From Deinococcus marmoris DSM 12784 (lineage in GTDB: Bacteria > Deinococcota > Deinococci > Deinococcales > Deinococcaceae), in contig NZ_JNIV01000042.1 of the NCBI RefSeq assembly GCF_000701405.1, forward strand, positions 1 through 38,760: 38,760 nucleotides of DNA, in the 5' to 3' direction. A program made the translations under genes and the position numbers. Under the pieces are notes generated by a model. The model saw only the letters and a list, made by a program, of their open reading frames with translations, did not search any database and was not told where the DNA came from. Shown here in pieces: positions 23,566 to 36,092 of this stretch (positions within the stretch are counted from its first letter, which is position 1; each line of letters begins with the position of its first letter).

Positions 23566-24680
23566 ACCAGACGGCAGACATCATCGTGATCGGTGCTGGA
23601 ATTATCGGCGCGGCGAGTGCGTACCGGCTGGCCCAGCGTGGTCTGAAAGTTGTGATGCTGGACAAGGACCGTCCCGCCAGCGGCTCCACAGGGCGCAGCG
23701 TGGCGGGCGTGCGGGCGCAGTTTCACAACGAAACCAACATCCTGCTGTCGCGCGAAAGCATCGCCGAATACGCCGCCATGCCGCAGTCGGGTTACCGCGC
23801 CGAGGGCTACCTGATGCTGATCCCGGAGGCGGGCTGGGCCGAACACCGGGAGGCGGTGGCCCTGCAAAAGAGTCTGGGCATTCCCTCTGAGGCCCTGACC
23901 CCCGACGAGGCCCAGCAATACGCCACTTTTGACACCGCTGGCCTGGGCGGATGCAGCTTCTGCCCCACAGACGGCAAGGTGGACGCCCACAGCCTCAACC
24001 ACGAATACGTGCGGCTGGCGCGCGAGGCCGGGGCGCGGGTGGTGCTGGACACGCCCGTCACGGGAATTGAGAAAAAAGGTGAGGTCTGGCAGGTAGAAAC
24101 GCCCGGTGGTTCCTACGAGGCCCCGCAACTCCTGAACGCTGCCGGGGCATGGTCTGGCGAGGTGGGGCGACTGGCTGGACTGGAGATTCCTGTTCAGCCC
24201 GCCCGCCGCATGGTCTTTTGCACCGGCCCGCTGGATTTGCCCCGCCCCGTGCCGATGACCTTTGATCTGACCAGCGGCGTCTACCTGCGCTCGGAGGGCG
24301 AACGCCTGATCTTCGGACGGGCGGACCCCAGCGACACGGGCTGGAAGGAGGGCCTGAACTGGGACTGGCTGGAACCCACACTGACGCTGGCGCTGGAGCG
24401 CTGGCCGTGGCTGGAAACGGCCTCGCTGGACCGCAAAGCCAGTTGGTGGGGCTACTACGAACTCACGCCAGACGGCTTTCCGGTGGTGGGCCGGATGCCG
24501 GACGTGGACGGCTGGCTCAACGCCTGCGGTTTTTCTGGGCATGGCGTGATGCAGGCCGCCGCCACGGGCCGCGTGATGGCGCAGATCGCGGCAGGCGAGA
24601 CACCCTTTATAGATGTCTCGCCGCTGGGGATCGAGCGTTTTGCCGGATCAGAGATCAGGCGGCTGGATTTGCAGGTGTGA
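23562..24680 (+). CDS. FAD-dependent amino-acid oxidase (DAO family)
   Basis: A 372-residue flavoprotein of the D-amino-acid oxidase/sarcosine oxidase beta/glycine oxidase family, which oxidises the C-N bond of amino acids. The N-terminal Rossmann motif IIVIGAGIIGAASAYRLA ends in VVMLDKD. GSTGRSVAGVRAQF follows as the FAD loop, and the C-terminus has the family signature ELTPDGFPVVGRMPDVDGWLNACGFSGHG (shown by parts around residues 304-332). It starts with GTG overlapping the SDR stop. Context with 5-oxoprolinase suggests a role in breaking down proline-like or N-modified amino acids. It converges on the PadR-linked gene 16 nt away. Confidence 0.88.
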   Translation: MNQTADIIVIGAGIIGAASAYRLAQRGLKVVMLDKDRPASGSTGRSVAGVRAQFHNETNILLSRESIAEYAAMPQSGYRAEGYLMLIPEAGWAEHREAVALQKSLGIPSEALTPDEAQQYATFDTAGLGGCSFCPTDGKVDAHSLNHEYVRLAREAGARVVLDTPVTGIEKKGEVWQVETPGGSYEAPQLLNAAGAWSGEVGRLAGLEIPVQPARRMVFCTGPLDLPRPVPMTFDLTSGVYLRSEGERLIFGRADPSDTGWKEGLNWDWLEPTLTLALERWPWLETASLDRKASWWGYYELTPDGFPVVGRMPDVDGWLNACGFSGHGVMQAAATGRVMAQIAAGETPFIDVSPLGIERFAGSEIRRLDLQV

Positions 24681-24696
24681 GGATGAACTGACCCGT

Positions 24697-25815
24697 TCAG
24701 GGTTGCTTTTTCACCGACGCGGGCGAAACAACGGTGTAGGCATCCGGCCCGAAGTGTCCGCTGAGCTTGAGCAGGAGGACAGGGGCGGGGTGCTGGGCGT
24801 TCCACTGGGCCACAGGGGCGGTCACCAATTGCTGGTACGGCTCAAGGGCCTTCTGAAACTCGCTGGGGTTGGAATACAGTTTGTAGTCTTTGAAGTCCGG
24901 GGGCACATGAAATTGAACACTTCCCGCCTGAGCCTGGGCAGTGGTATTCAGCAGATTGAGAAAGCCGCCCACAGACTTGCCCTTCGCGTCCATTCCCGTC
25001 CAGTTCACCAGTTTGGGGATGACCAGCGCGTAAACCGCAGCCTTCTGAAATGCACCCTTGAAATTGAGTCGTCCTGTTAAACTCTGTGGTTCGATCAGGG
25101 CGTAAGGGGTGTTGATGAGATCATCCCTGGGCATTGAAAAGGACATTTTGAGGGTACTGGCATAGAGCCAGTTGATGGTCTGCCAGTCGCTGGTTTCAAT
25201 GGCAATTTTCGCGCCGTCAGCATTCACGACCGGGTTGGCCCAGCCGCTGATTCGCACGTCCAGTTTGCTGCTCAGCAGGCTATAGAGGAGCGCGTCGGTC
25301 TGATAGTAGGTCTTACCGTTCTGGGTCACCGAGACACCCGGCCAGTCCGACTCGCTCAGGCCGTTCATGCCCCCCACCGCGCCGGGGAGGGCAATGCTGG
25401 CGTTGCTGGCTGACCCGTTGACCTGACCACCTGCCTTCTCAATGGCAGCTTTCAATTGCTCGAAATCCAGGTAGCTGGCTGGCCCCGTGTTTGGGAAACT
25501 TCCGTAAATGCTCTGCACCTGCGCCAGCCCCTGCGGCAGTGCGGAGAAGACGGCGGTGGCCAGCAGCGCACTCAGCACGCCCGCCTTGCCCAGCGCGGGA
25601 AAGGCATGCACGTCCAGCATTCCGCCGCTAACCTGCGCGGGTGCGCCCAGTTCACGCAGGGTCTGGCGTTCGGCTTCCTCTGCATTCAAGCCCGCCAGCC
25701 GGAATTCCTGGCAGCGCTCGGCAATGTGGCCTTCCAGCTCCGTCTTCAACTCACGCCGCGCCTTGCCCCACAGCCCGCGCGTGGCCTGCCTGACGTACTG
25801 TTCCGTCTGTTTCAT
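24697..25815 (-). CDS. Membrane-anchored protein with permease-prefix (HAAS-like) N-terminus
   Basis: A 372-residue protein. Residues 1-70 form a charged helical domain (RRELKTELEGHIAERC, LNAEEAERQTLRELGAP) like the HAAS/permease-prefix domain found in proteins paired with PadR regulators. A single hydrophobic helix follows (about 80-100, VLSALLATAVFSALP), then about 270 residues without further membrane segments, probably outside the cytoplasm. That part may contain two repeats of a copper-amine-oxidase-like or SH3-like strand pattern (ALLYSLLSSKLDVRIS; TGRLNFKGAFQKAAVYALV), but I cannot assign a function. Its ATG overlaps the padR stop, so the pair is translated together. Confidence 0.75.
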   Translation of the reverse strand: MKQTEQYVRQATRGLWGKARRELKTELEGHIAERCQEFRLAGLNAEEAERQTLRELGAPAQVSGGMLDVHAFPALGKAGVLSALLATAVFSALPQGLAQVQSIYGSFPNTGPASYLDFEQLKAAIEKAGGQVNGSASNASIALPGAVGGMNGLSESDWPGVSVTQNGKTYYQTDALLYSLLSSKLDVRISGWANPVVNADGAKIAIETSDWQTINWLYASTLKMSFSMPRDDLINTPYALIEPQSLTGRLNFKGAFQKAAVYALVIPKLVNWTGMDAKGKSVGGFLNLLNTTAQAQAGSVQFHVPPDFKDYKLYSNPSEFQKALEPYQQLVTAPVAQWNAQHPAPVLLLKLSGHFGPDAYTVVSPASVKKQP

Positions 25816-26174
25816 GTCATGCCTCCGGTCAGGGTCCACAGCTTGCCCAGTTGCTGCGTGAAGGTCTGGAATTCGGCGCGGCGGACGGATAGCTCACGTC
25901 CGCCGCTCTCGGTCAGGGTGTACGCCTTGACCTGATTGCCGCTGCGTGGGCCGCTGGTAAATTCACTGCGGACAAAGCCCGCCTTCTCTAGGCGGTGCAG
26001 CGCCGGGTACAGACTGCCCACCTTCAGGTCAAAGTAGCCGTCGGTGGCGGTCTGGGCCAGCTTGCTGATCTCCAGGCCATATTTGGGTGGCCCCTGGATG
26101 ATGCTCAGCAGGATCAGATCGAGGTGACCGCGCAGCAGATTGGCGTCGGGCGGGGTGGGTGGTGCGGTGGACAT
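25812..26174 (-). CDS. PadR-family transcriptional regulator
   Basis: A 120-residue winged-helix repressor with the full PadR signature: LDLILLSIIQGPPKYGLEI, GSLYPALHRLEKAGFV and KAYTLTESGGREL. It presumably represses its own two-gene operon and releases DNA in response to a small molecule or membrane stress, as relatives do. AGGGAGG lies just upstream of the ATG. Two direct repeats lie in its promoter region. Confidence 0.92.
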   Translation of the reverse strand: MSTAPPTPPDANLLRGHLDLILLSIIQGPPKYGLEISKLAQTATDGYFDLKVGSLYPALHRLEKAGFVRSEFTSGPRSGNQVKAYTLTESGGRELSVRRAEFQTFTQQLGKLWTLTGGMT

Positions 26175-26197
26175 ACTTGGGCCTCCCTTATGTTGGA

Positions 26198-26218
26198 TTC
26201 CTATATCGCGTTCCTATA
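26198..26218. promoter_or_regulatory. Direct repeats upstream of padR
   Basis: TTCCTATA occurs at 26198-26205 and 26211-26218, a 13-bp period, 24 bp upstream of the padR start. The minus-strand copies (TATAGGAA) are also AT-rich enough to be part of the -10 region. This is a candidate PadR binding site. Confidence 0.45.
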
Positions 26219-26311
26219 CAATGTGCCAATTCATCTGGAATGTCAAGCCCTGCGCCCTTGCGTAATCCCTTTCACGGTGCGCCCCGGAGTTAATGCAGTA
26301 GAACCTCACTT

Positions 26312-26905
26312 ATGGCCCGTCCCCGCACCATTACCGACGAGCAGATCGTGGAGGCAGCCCGTGAAGTTTTTCTGGAACAGGGTTTTGCCGCCACCACCGC
26401 CGAGATTGCCCGCCGCGCCGGAATCTCGGAGGGCACGCTGTTCAAACGCTACGCCAGCAAGGAAGACCTGTTTGAAGCGGCAGTAGGCCTGCACGACAAC
26501 GCGCAGTGGCGTGCGGAGTTGATGGAACGGCTGGGTCACGGCGAGGTCCGGCGCAACCTGGAATGGGCCTTCATGGAATTCCTGAAGGAAGCTGCCGCCA
26601 TCATTCCCACCCTGATGACCGTGCTTTCACGCGGGCATGACCCGGAACACAACCGCATTCTGGAGCGGCTGGGGAATCCGGTGCGCCGGGACGCCGAAAC
26701 CATCGCCGGGTACCTGCGCGCCGAGCTGAGCCTGGGCCGGATGCGCCCGCTGGACGCCGAGGTCACGGCGCTGGCGATCATGGGCGCGCTGACCACCTAT
26801 ATCCACCAGGAACTGATGATGCTCCAGACCGGGCGCGAGCCGATGGACGCCGGACGTTTTGTGCGTGGCCTGCTGGACCTGCTGTGGCCGGGGCTTGCGC
26901 CATGA
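26312..26905 (+). CDS. TetR-family regulator
   Basis: A 197-residue repressor. The N-terminal helix-turn-helix ([19 protein letters not shown], then [26 protein letters not shown], residues about 8-50) is canonical. The C-terminal helical domain resembles those of regulators of multidrug efflux. It lies 178 nt upstream of, and in line with, a TolC/RND efflux operon, so it is the likely repressor. No Shine-Dalgarno is visible before the ATG; the mRNA may be leaderless but the -10 box is poor (TAGAAC). Confidence 0.9.
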   Translation: MARPRTITDEQIVEAAREVFLEQGFAATTAEIARRAGISEGTLFKRYASKEDLFEAAVGLHDNAQWRAELMERLGHGEVRRNLEWAFMEFLKEAAAIIPTLMTVLSRGHDPEHNRILERLGNPVRRDAETIAGYLRAELSLGRMRPLDAEVTALAIMGALTTYIHQELMMLQTGREPMDAGRFVRGLLDLLWPGLAP

Positions 26906-26997
26906 CGACCCCGCGCGTCGGCCTCTGGTCTGGCCTGCCTCCACCTTTGGAGGGTGGCCCGAGGCGAGGGTGAGGGTGTAGCATCTTTCCCGAAAGT

Positions 26998-27009
26998 GAG
27001 TGGCCACTC
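26998..27009. promoter_or_regulatory. 12-bp palindrome upstream of efflux operon
   Basis: GAGTGGCCACTC is a perfect palindrome located 75 bp before the first tolC-like start. It is just downstream of a TAGCAT (26979-26984) that could serve as a -10 box. This is a plausible operator for the adjacent TetR regulator. Confidence 0.45.
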
Positions 27010-27083
27010 TAGAAACCCCGCATGAGCGAACCTCACCCGCCCGTTCCGATCTTCCCCGCACTCTTCTTTTCGAGGTTCATTCC

Positions 27084-28646
27084 ATGACACGACGTTTTCC
27101 CGCGCTGCTCCTCTCGACGTTTCTGAGTCTGGGACTGCTGAGCGCAGGCCACGCACAGACCGCGCCGCCCCCGCTGCAACAGACCTCCGCCTCTCCGGTT
27201 CAGGTGCAGACCACGCCGTTCACGCTCAGCGACGTGCTGGCGCTGCTGCGCGGGTCTCCGGGCTGGCAGTCGGCGGACCTGACCTACCGCGCCGCGCAGC
27301 TTGCCCTGGACAGCGCCCGCACCCGCGCGGGCCTGAGCCTGAATGTGGGGGCCGACAGCAATCTGACGAAAGTGCCCTGGGCCACGGGCGAGTGGCAGGG
27401 CAGCGCCACGCTGAACATCGGGGCCTCGCTGAACGTGCTGCCGTGGTCCCCGGCGCGCGAGGCGGTCCGCAGCGCCGAACGCGCGCTGGCGGCGGCGGCG
27501 GTGGACCTGCGCAACAGCCGCGCCACGCTGACCATCCAGGCCGTGCAGGCGTTTGCCGGTGCGCGCAGCGCCGTGACCGGAGTGACCCTGACCGACGCGC
27601 AACTGGCCCTGAGCATTCGCCTGCGGGCGGTGGCCGACGAGCAACGCGCCCAGAACCTGATCACGGCAGAGGCCGTGCTGGAGCGGCAATCGGCGCTGGA
27701 ATCGGCCCAGGCGGCGCGGGAGAAGGCCGCGCGCGGCGTGAATCTGGCGGCGGCGCAACTGACCCGCGTGCTGGGACGGCCCCTGGCGCTGCCGGGCGAT
27801 CTGAGCGGTTTCGGCAGCCTCCCCAATCTGACCCCCTCCGGCGATCTGAACACCCTGCTGTCCCGCGCCCTGAGCGCCCGGCCCGAGATTGCCAGGGCCG
27901 AGGTCTCGCTGGCCGACGCGCAGGCCGCCCTGGCAGCCGCGCAGCGCAATGCCCGCCTGCCAGACCTGACCGCTGGCGTACGCGCCGGGCAGCTCAGCGA
28001 CGCCAAGGGCAACGCGGGCCGCACCGTCAGCGGCAGCCTGAATTCCAGAACCGGCATGCTGGGCGTACAGGTCAGCCTTCCGCTGAAGGACACGGGTGAC
28101 ATTCCCAGCGGGGTGGCGCTGTCGCTGAGCGGCACCTACACCCTGCTGGGCGGCGCGGCAGCCGGGGAACTGGCGCAGGCCGCCCAGGGCGTGCAGCAGG
28201 CGCAACTGGGCCTGAGTACCGCGCGCCAGGGCGTGGACCTGGATGTCCGCACCCGCCTGTCGGGCTATCAGGATGAGGTGGGAGGGCTGGTCAGTCTGAG
28301 AACCGCCCTGACCCGCGCCCAGACCGCGTTTGCCAGCGCCCGCGCCCGCGTGGATGCCGGACTGGCCACCGCGCTGGACGCCGATCAGGCCGCATTGGGT
28401 GTAACGCAGGCACAGAATGCCGTGGACGCTCAGGCGGCGGCGGTGGAACTGGCTGCGCTGCAACTGCTCCAGGCCACGGGCGAGCTTGATCCAGTGTTGC
28501 TGGGCCAGATTCCAGCCCTGCCTGCTGCGCCCTCCCCCACTCCGACGCCTCCACCGCCATCACCCACGCCGCCCACGCCGCCGCCAAATGTCCAAACCAC
28601 GCCCACCACCCCCGAACCAATTCCTGCCCCCGGAGGCCAACCATGA
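27084..28646 (+). CDS. TolC-like outer-membrane efflux protein with Pro-rich tail
   Basis: A 520-residue secreted protein with a signal peptide ([23 protein letters not shown]) and the alternating Ala/Gln-rich helices of the OEP/TolC family (for example [30 protein letters not shown], in part). Two OEP-like repeats are seen, each with helix pairs around a beta region. After the last helix comes a 45-residue tail of Pro and Thr ([19 protein letters not shown]), unusual for TolC and perhaps an anchor in the layered Deinococcus envelope. The start at 27084 has GAGG about 9 nt upstream. Its stop overlaps the next start. Confidence 0.85.
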   Translation: MTRRFPALLLSTFLSLGLLSAGHAQTAPPPLQQTSASPVQVQTTPFTLSDVLALLRGSPGWQSADLTYRAAQLALDSARTRAGLSLNVGADSNLTKVPWATGEWQGSATLNIGASLNVLPWSPAREAVRSAERALAAAAVDLRNSRATLTIQAVQAFAGARSAVTGVTLTDAQLALSIRLRAVADEQRAQNLITAEAVLERQSALESAQAAREKAARGVNLAAAQLTRVLGRPLALPGDLSGFGSLPNLTPSGDLNTLLSRALSARPEIARAEVSLADAQAALAAAQRNARLPDLTAGVRAGQLSDAKGNAGRTVSGSLNSRTGMLGVQVSLPLKDTGDIPSGVALSLSGTYTLLGGAAAGELAQAAQGVQQAQLGLSTARQGVDLDVRTRLSGYQDEVGGLVSLRTALTRAQTAFASARARVDAGLATALDADQAALGVTQAQNAVDAQAAAVELAALQLLQATGELDPVLLGQIPALPAAPSPTPTPPPPSPTPPTPPPNVQTTPTTPEPIPAPGGQP

Positions 28647-29704
28647 CCACCCCCACCACCCGCATCCTAACCGTCCTGCTGGCCCTCGGGCTGACCACCA
28701 CATCCGGCCACGCCGCTGCGCAGGACGCCGCGAAGCTGACCCTTTCCAGCGCCGTGTCGCGCGCCATTGCCAGTGGGCCGGACGTGACAACAGCCCGCGC
28801 CAACCTGCAAAAGGCGCAGGCCAACCTGCGGGCAGTGCGGGCGGACCCCACCAGCATCATCACCACGCTGACGCAGGCCGAGCAGGACAACGCGGCGGCG
28901 GGGGTCACGCTGGCGGGGACCAAACTGAATGTCGCACAGACCGTGATCGGGCAGTATCTGGCCGCCTACGAGGCGGGTGGGCGCATCGACCTGAACAGCG
29001 CCCAGGTGGCACTGGACAGACGCAACCTGCAAATCGCGCAGGCACGGCTGGCCGCCAGAGTGGCGACGCAACTGGACGTGAACCGCGCCCAGACCAGCCT
29101 GAACAGCGACACCCAGGAACTGGCAGACGCACAGGCGCAGCTTCCAGTGCTGAAATCGCAACTGGCCCGCTCGCTGGGGCTACCCACCGGGACGGCGCTG
29201 ACGCTGACTGATCCACCCGCACCGCCCAGGCTGGACGCCAGCCTCGCCACGTTGCAGGCCGGACTGGACAAACGCCTGCCGTCGCTGAGTCAGGCGGCCA
29301 ACGGCCTGAGCCTCGCGGCCTTGCAGGTCAGGCTGGCGGACAACGACTACACGCCCGCGCGTACGCTGGAAGACGCCCGCACCGCCCAGGCCAACGCACA
29401 GCGGGGTCTGGACGACGCCGTGAAGGCCGCCGGGACCGGGGTACGCGACGCCTACCGCGCCGTGCAGAATGCCCAGGAAGGCGTGGACATTGCCCGCCAG
29501 CAGCGCACCAACGCCCAGACCACCCTCAGCCAGGCCCGCGCCCGCCTGAAGGCCGGGACCGCCGCCGCCGTGGAAGTGCAGCAGGCCGAGGTCCAGGCCG
29601 CCCAGTCCGACTTCGCCGTGACGCAGGCGCAGGGCGGGCTGTGGCGGGCGCTGGCAGCGCTGGGGGCGGTCTCCGGCGTGGACGTGACCGGACTGGCAAA
29701 ATGA
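28643..29704 (+). CDS. Second TolC-like efflux protein
   Basis: A 353-residue exported protein with signal peptide ([21 protein letters not shown]) and long Ala/Gln/Asn-rich coiled helices typical of OEP repeats ([44 protein letters not shown] in parts). It is shorter than TolC (about 430-490), so the number of barrel strands it can give is uncertain. It could form mixed trimers with, or act instead of, the longer protein upstream. It overlaps both neighbours by 4 nt. Confidence 0.8.
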   Translation: MTTPTTRILTVLLALGLTTTSGHAAAQDAAKLTLSSAVSRAIASGPDVTTARANLQKAQANLRAVRADPTSIITTLTQAEQDNAAAGVTLAGTKLNVAQTVIGQYLAAYEAGGRIDLNSAQVALDRRNLQIAQARLAARVATQLDVNRAQTSLNSDTQELADAQAQLPVLKSQLARSLGLPTGTALTLTDPPAPPRLDASLATLQAGLDKRLPSLSQAANGLSLAALQVRLADNDYTPARTLEDARTAQANAQRGLDDAVKAAGTGVRDAYRAVQNAQEGVDIARQQRTNAQTTLSQARARLKAGTAAAVEVQQAEVQAAQSDFAVTQAQGGLWRALAALGAVSGVDVTGLAK

Positions 29705-31028
29705 ACTGGACTGGTCAAATGAACTGGACCGGCAACATCAAACGTTCGCTCCCCCTGCTGGCCCTGACGGCCCTGCTGGTGGGCTGCACGCCGCCTGGTG
29801 ACGCCAAGCCCGAGGGCAACGATCTGAACACCGCCCCGGCCAAGACCACCGTTCTGAACGTACAGGTGGTCACGGCCAATCAGGGCACACTGAGGGTGCA
29901 GCGCAGTTCCAGCGCCATTATCACGGCGCAGAAGGATTCCCAGGTGGCCACCCAGAGCGGCGGCACCGTCACGCGCCTGCTGGCCGACGAGGGTGAGCAG
30001 GTGGGCGCGGGCGCGGTGGTGGTGCAACTCGACGACACGCAGCAACGGCAGGCGCTGGAAAATGCGCGGTTACAGGTCCAGCAGGCCCAGATCAACTTGC
30101 AGCAGACCCAGAACACAACCGCCAACGCGGGGGCGTCTCTGACCTCTGCCGTAGCGTCCGCCGAAGCGACGCTGGCCCAGGCGCGGCAGAACGCACAGAG
30201 CGCCGAGACGTTGTACGGGCTGGGCGGCATCAGTCTGGCGGACCTTCAGGCGGCGCGCGCCATGCTGGCGCAGGCGCAGTCGGGGCTGTCCTCGGCCAGA
30301 AACAACCTGGATCAGAACGGGCGCAGCGTACAGGGCAGCGTGCCCCTGCAACAGGTGGCCCTGGAGACCGCGCAGGCGGGCGTCAGGCAGGCCGAGGAAA
30401 ATTTGGCCCGCACCAATGTCAGGGCACCCTTCGCCGGTACGGTGGCCAGCATCAGCGCCAAAGTGGGCGAATTTGCCGCGCAGGGCAGCGCCGTTTTCCG
30501 GCTGGTGGACCCTGGCAGCATCCGCGCCAAGTTCAACATTCCCAGCAGCGACGCCTTCGCACTCACGGACGGCACCCGGTTGAATCTGGGCTACGGCGGC
30601 GTCAATTACGTGGCGACCGTGCAGGGCAGTCCCGGCATTGCGGGCGCGGACCGGCTGGTACCCATCACTGCCCGCGTGCAGGGCGGCGAGAAACTGCCAG
30701 TGGGCGCGGCGGCCCAGGTGCGCTACCGCGCTGATCTGGGCAGCGGCGTGCTGATTCCCAGCAGCGCCGTACAGGTGGACGGCGGCGAGAACGCCGTGTA
30801 CGTGGCGGTGGAGGGCAAGGCCGAGCGCCGGGTGGTCACGGTGATCGCTGAGTCCGGCGGCCAACTGGCCGTTTCGGGCGTGGACCCCGGCCAGTCGGTG
30901 ATCAACCCACTGCCCGGCAGCATTCAGGACGGCGCGGCGATTGCTGTGGGTACGGGCAAGCAACAGACGGATTCGGCCCAGACTGATACGGGGCAGACAG
31001 ACCCGGCCCAGCCGGAAGGAAGCGCGCC

Positions 31029-31032
<4 letters not shown>
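29701..31032 (+). CDS. RND efflux periplasmic adaptor lipoprotein
   Basis: A 443-residue membrane fusion protein. The signal peptide ends in a lipobox LLVG-C (Cys31), so it is probably a lipoprotein. The order is a lipoyl half ([27 protein letters not shown]), a long alpha-hairpin rich in Gln/Ala (about 115-225), the second lipoyl half ([20 protein letters not shown]), a beta-barrel and a membrane-proximal domain. A Gln/Thr/Asp-rich tail ends it. The N-terminus contains a tandem duplication ([11 protein letters not shown]), giving two possible ATGs at 29701 and 29719. The first overlaps the upstream stop and is preferred. Confidence 0.9.
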
Positions 31033-34448
<3,416 letters not shown>

Positions 34449-34475
34449 CCGCCAGCGCAAGAGAACGCAGCAGCA

Positions 34476-34506
34476 AAAGCCCCCTCCAGATTTCGGAGGG
34501 GGCTTT
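34476..34506. terminator. Bidirectional terminator between RND and GDSL genes
   Basis: A 10-bp perfect stem AGCCCCCTCC/GGAGGGGGCT with a 7-nt loop, T-rich on both strands (TTT on plus, TTTT on minus). It serves the efflux operon and the convergent glycan operon. Confidence 0.88.
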
Positions 34507-34542
34507 GCGTTTGCTGGCAAAGTTGATCCGGGTTCCGTCTGG

Positions 34543-35175
34543 CTACAGCGAAATTCCCACGGTCCGCAGCCATTCCAGTGCGATCAGGGTGTGGCCCACG
34601 GGCGTTGGATGCACGCGGTCATGCGCCCACATCTGCGGCGACGTGACCTCGCAGGCCGCGTCGAAGGCGGGTTGCAAATTGACCAGCGGCGCACCGAACT
34701 CGCCCGCCAGTTGCGCCACGATGGCCGCGTACCGTTCCACCATCACGCGCATGGAATCGGCCCGGTCCGGCTCAATCAGAAAGGGCGTGACCAGCACCAA
34801 GCGGCTGCCAGCATCAGCGGCGCGGCCCAGTAACTCGCGCAGGGTGGCGGCATACTCGTCGGCTGGCACGGCCTCAGCGGGTTGATCGCTGAACATGCGC
34901 CACACGTCGTTCACGCCAATCTTGACGCTGAGCCAGTCGGGCTGCTCGGCCAGCGCGTCCCGCTCCCAGCGCTGCGCCAGATGCCGCACCGTGTCGCCGC
35001 CGACGCCCCGGTTGACCACTCTCAGGTGCCGCTCGGGGTGGCGGGCCATCAGCAATTCACGCACCCGCGATACGTAGCCGTCGCCGTACTCGCCCCCGCC
35101 GCCCGTGCGCCCCGCGTCGGTGACGCTGTCTCCGATAAAGACGATCTTCTGGCCCGCTTTCAGTTCCGTGTTCAT
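34543..35175 (-). CDS. SGNH/GDSL-family esterase
   Basis: A 210-residue hydrolase of the SGNH family. Block I is IGDSVTD with nucleophile Ser17; block II has GVGGDT (Gly near 57-60); block III is GVNDVW with Asn89; block V is DRVHPT with Asp186 and His189. All four catalytic positions are present. There is no signal peptide, so it acts in the cytoplasm. Its place in a glycoside hydrolase operon suggests it removes acetyl groups from sugars or oligosaccharides, as in related acetylesterases. Its start overlaps the ROK gene stop by 4 nt. Confidence 0.9.
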   Translation of the reverse strand: MNTELKAGQKIVFIGDSVTDAGRTGGGGEYGDGYVSRVRELLMARHPERHLRVVNRGVGGDTVRHLAQRWERDALAEQPDWLSVKIGVNDVWRMFSDQPAEAVPADEYAATLRELLGRAADAGSRLVLVTPFLIEPDRADSMRVMVERYAAIVAQLAGEFGAPLVNLQPAFDAACEVTSPQMWAHDRVHPTPVGHTLIALEWLRTVGISL

Positions 35176-36092
35176 GTCCGTTCCTCACTATGCAGCTTTC
35201 CATTGCCCAGCGCCGCCGCGCCCAGCAGCGCCGAGGCTTCAAAATGCGTCGTCAACTGGCAGGAGACGCCGGGCAGGGCGGCCTCCAGAGTGGGTTGAAA
35301 ATGTTTCCAGGCCCGCGCCACATTCCCGCCGAACACCACGGCGTCGGGCCGAAATTGGGCCACCCAGGGGGCCAGGATGCCGCCCAGATGCGTACCGAGT
35401 TCCGCGTAGGCCGCCCTGGCCCGCATGTCTCCAGCGTCGGCCAGGGCAGCAATTCCGGCGGCGCTGGCGCTGTAGTCCTCATGACGGGAAGATTGGTAGG
35501 CCCGCCTCACGGCCTGACCGGACGCGAAATCTTCAGCAATTCCACCCCCATACGGGACGTTCCACAGTTCTCCGTCCGGGGGTACATCTGGGCCAGACGT
35601 GATCACCAGCCCACCCGCCACGAAGCCGGAGCCGAGGCCCGTTCCCAGCGTGACACCGATGACCCGCCCGGTTCCCCGCGCCGCGCCGCCCCACCACTCG
35701 CCCAGCGTGAACAGGTCCGCGTCGTTGCCGAAGGTGAGCGGCACCCCGTCCAGTACCGTTCCCACCCAGCAGTCCTGCAAGCCGCCGCGCACATCGACGC
35801 CGTGCAGGGCGACGAATTTATGGGTCATCCATGACACGCCAGCCGCGTGGTCAAAGGGGCTGGGAACGGCGATGCCGATACGGGCAGGCGGCCCATGCCC
35901 GTCCCCGGCCAGCGCCTCCAGCGCAGCGGCGGCCCAGGCATTCAGCAGGGCGTCCGCGCTGGCGTTCGGGTCGACGGTGCGGTGGACTTCGCCGGGAAGC
36001 ACGGTGCGTTTGTGCAGGTCCACCCGTGCGGCGGTGACGTGGCCGCCGCCGATATCCAGCGCCAGTGCATAGGGCTTCTCTATCCGGGTCAA
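35172..36092 (-). CDS. ROK-family sugar kinase-like protein (TTG start)
   Basis: A 306-residue ROK protein. The N-terminal phosphate loop is LALDIGGGHVTAARVD. The catalytic Asp lies in TFGNDADLFTLGEWW, and the second nucleotide loop is VTLGTGLGSGFVAGG, followed by GELWNVPYGGG. The CxCGxxGCxE zinc motif of many ROK kinases is absent (GGGIAEDFASGQA at that place), as in some ROK branches. No DNA-binding domain is present. The best start is a TTG at 36090-36092 that overlaps the GH5 stop (TTGA); no ATG lies near the N-terminus. It would phosphorylate a hexose released by the hydrolases encoded alongside. Confidence 0.85.
   Translation of the reverse strand: MTRIEKPYALALDIGGGHVTAARVDLHKRTVLPGEVHRTVDPNASADALLNAWAAAALEALAGDGHGPPARIGIAVPSPFDHAAGVSWMTHKFVALHGVDVRGGLQDCWVGTVLDGVPLTFGNDADLFTLGEWWGGAARGTGRVIGVTLGTGLGSGFVAGGLVITSGPDVPPDGELWNVPYGGGIAEDFASGQAVRRAYQSSRHEDYSASAAGIAALADAGDMRARAAYAELGTHLGGILAPWVAQFRPDAVVFGGNVARAWKHFQPTLEAALPGVSCQLTTHFEASALLGAAALGNGKLHSEERT

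Noticed and set aside
27033..28463. Long minus-strand frame across the first tolC-like gene
   Set aside because: Antisense shadow; the plus strand has signal peptide, Shine-Dalgarno and family helices.
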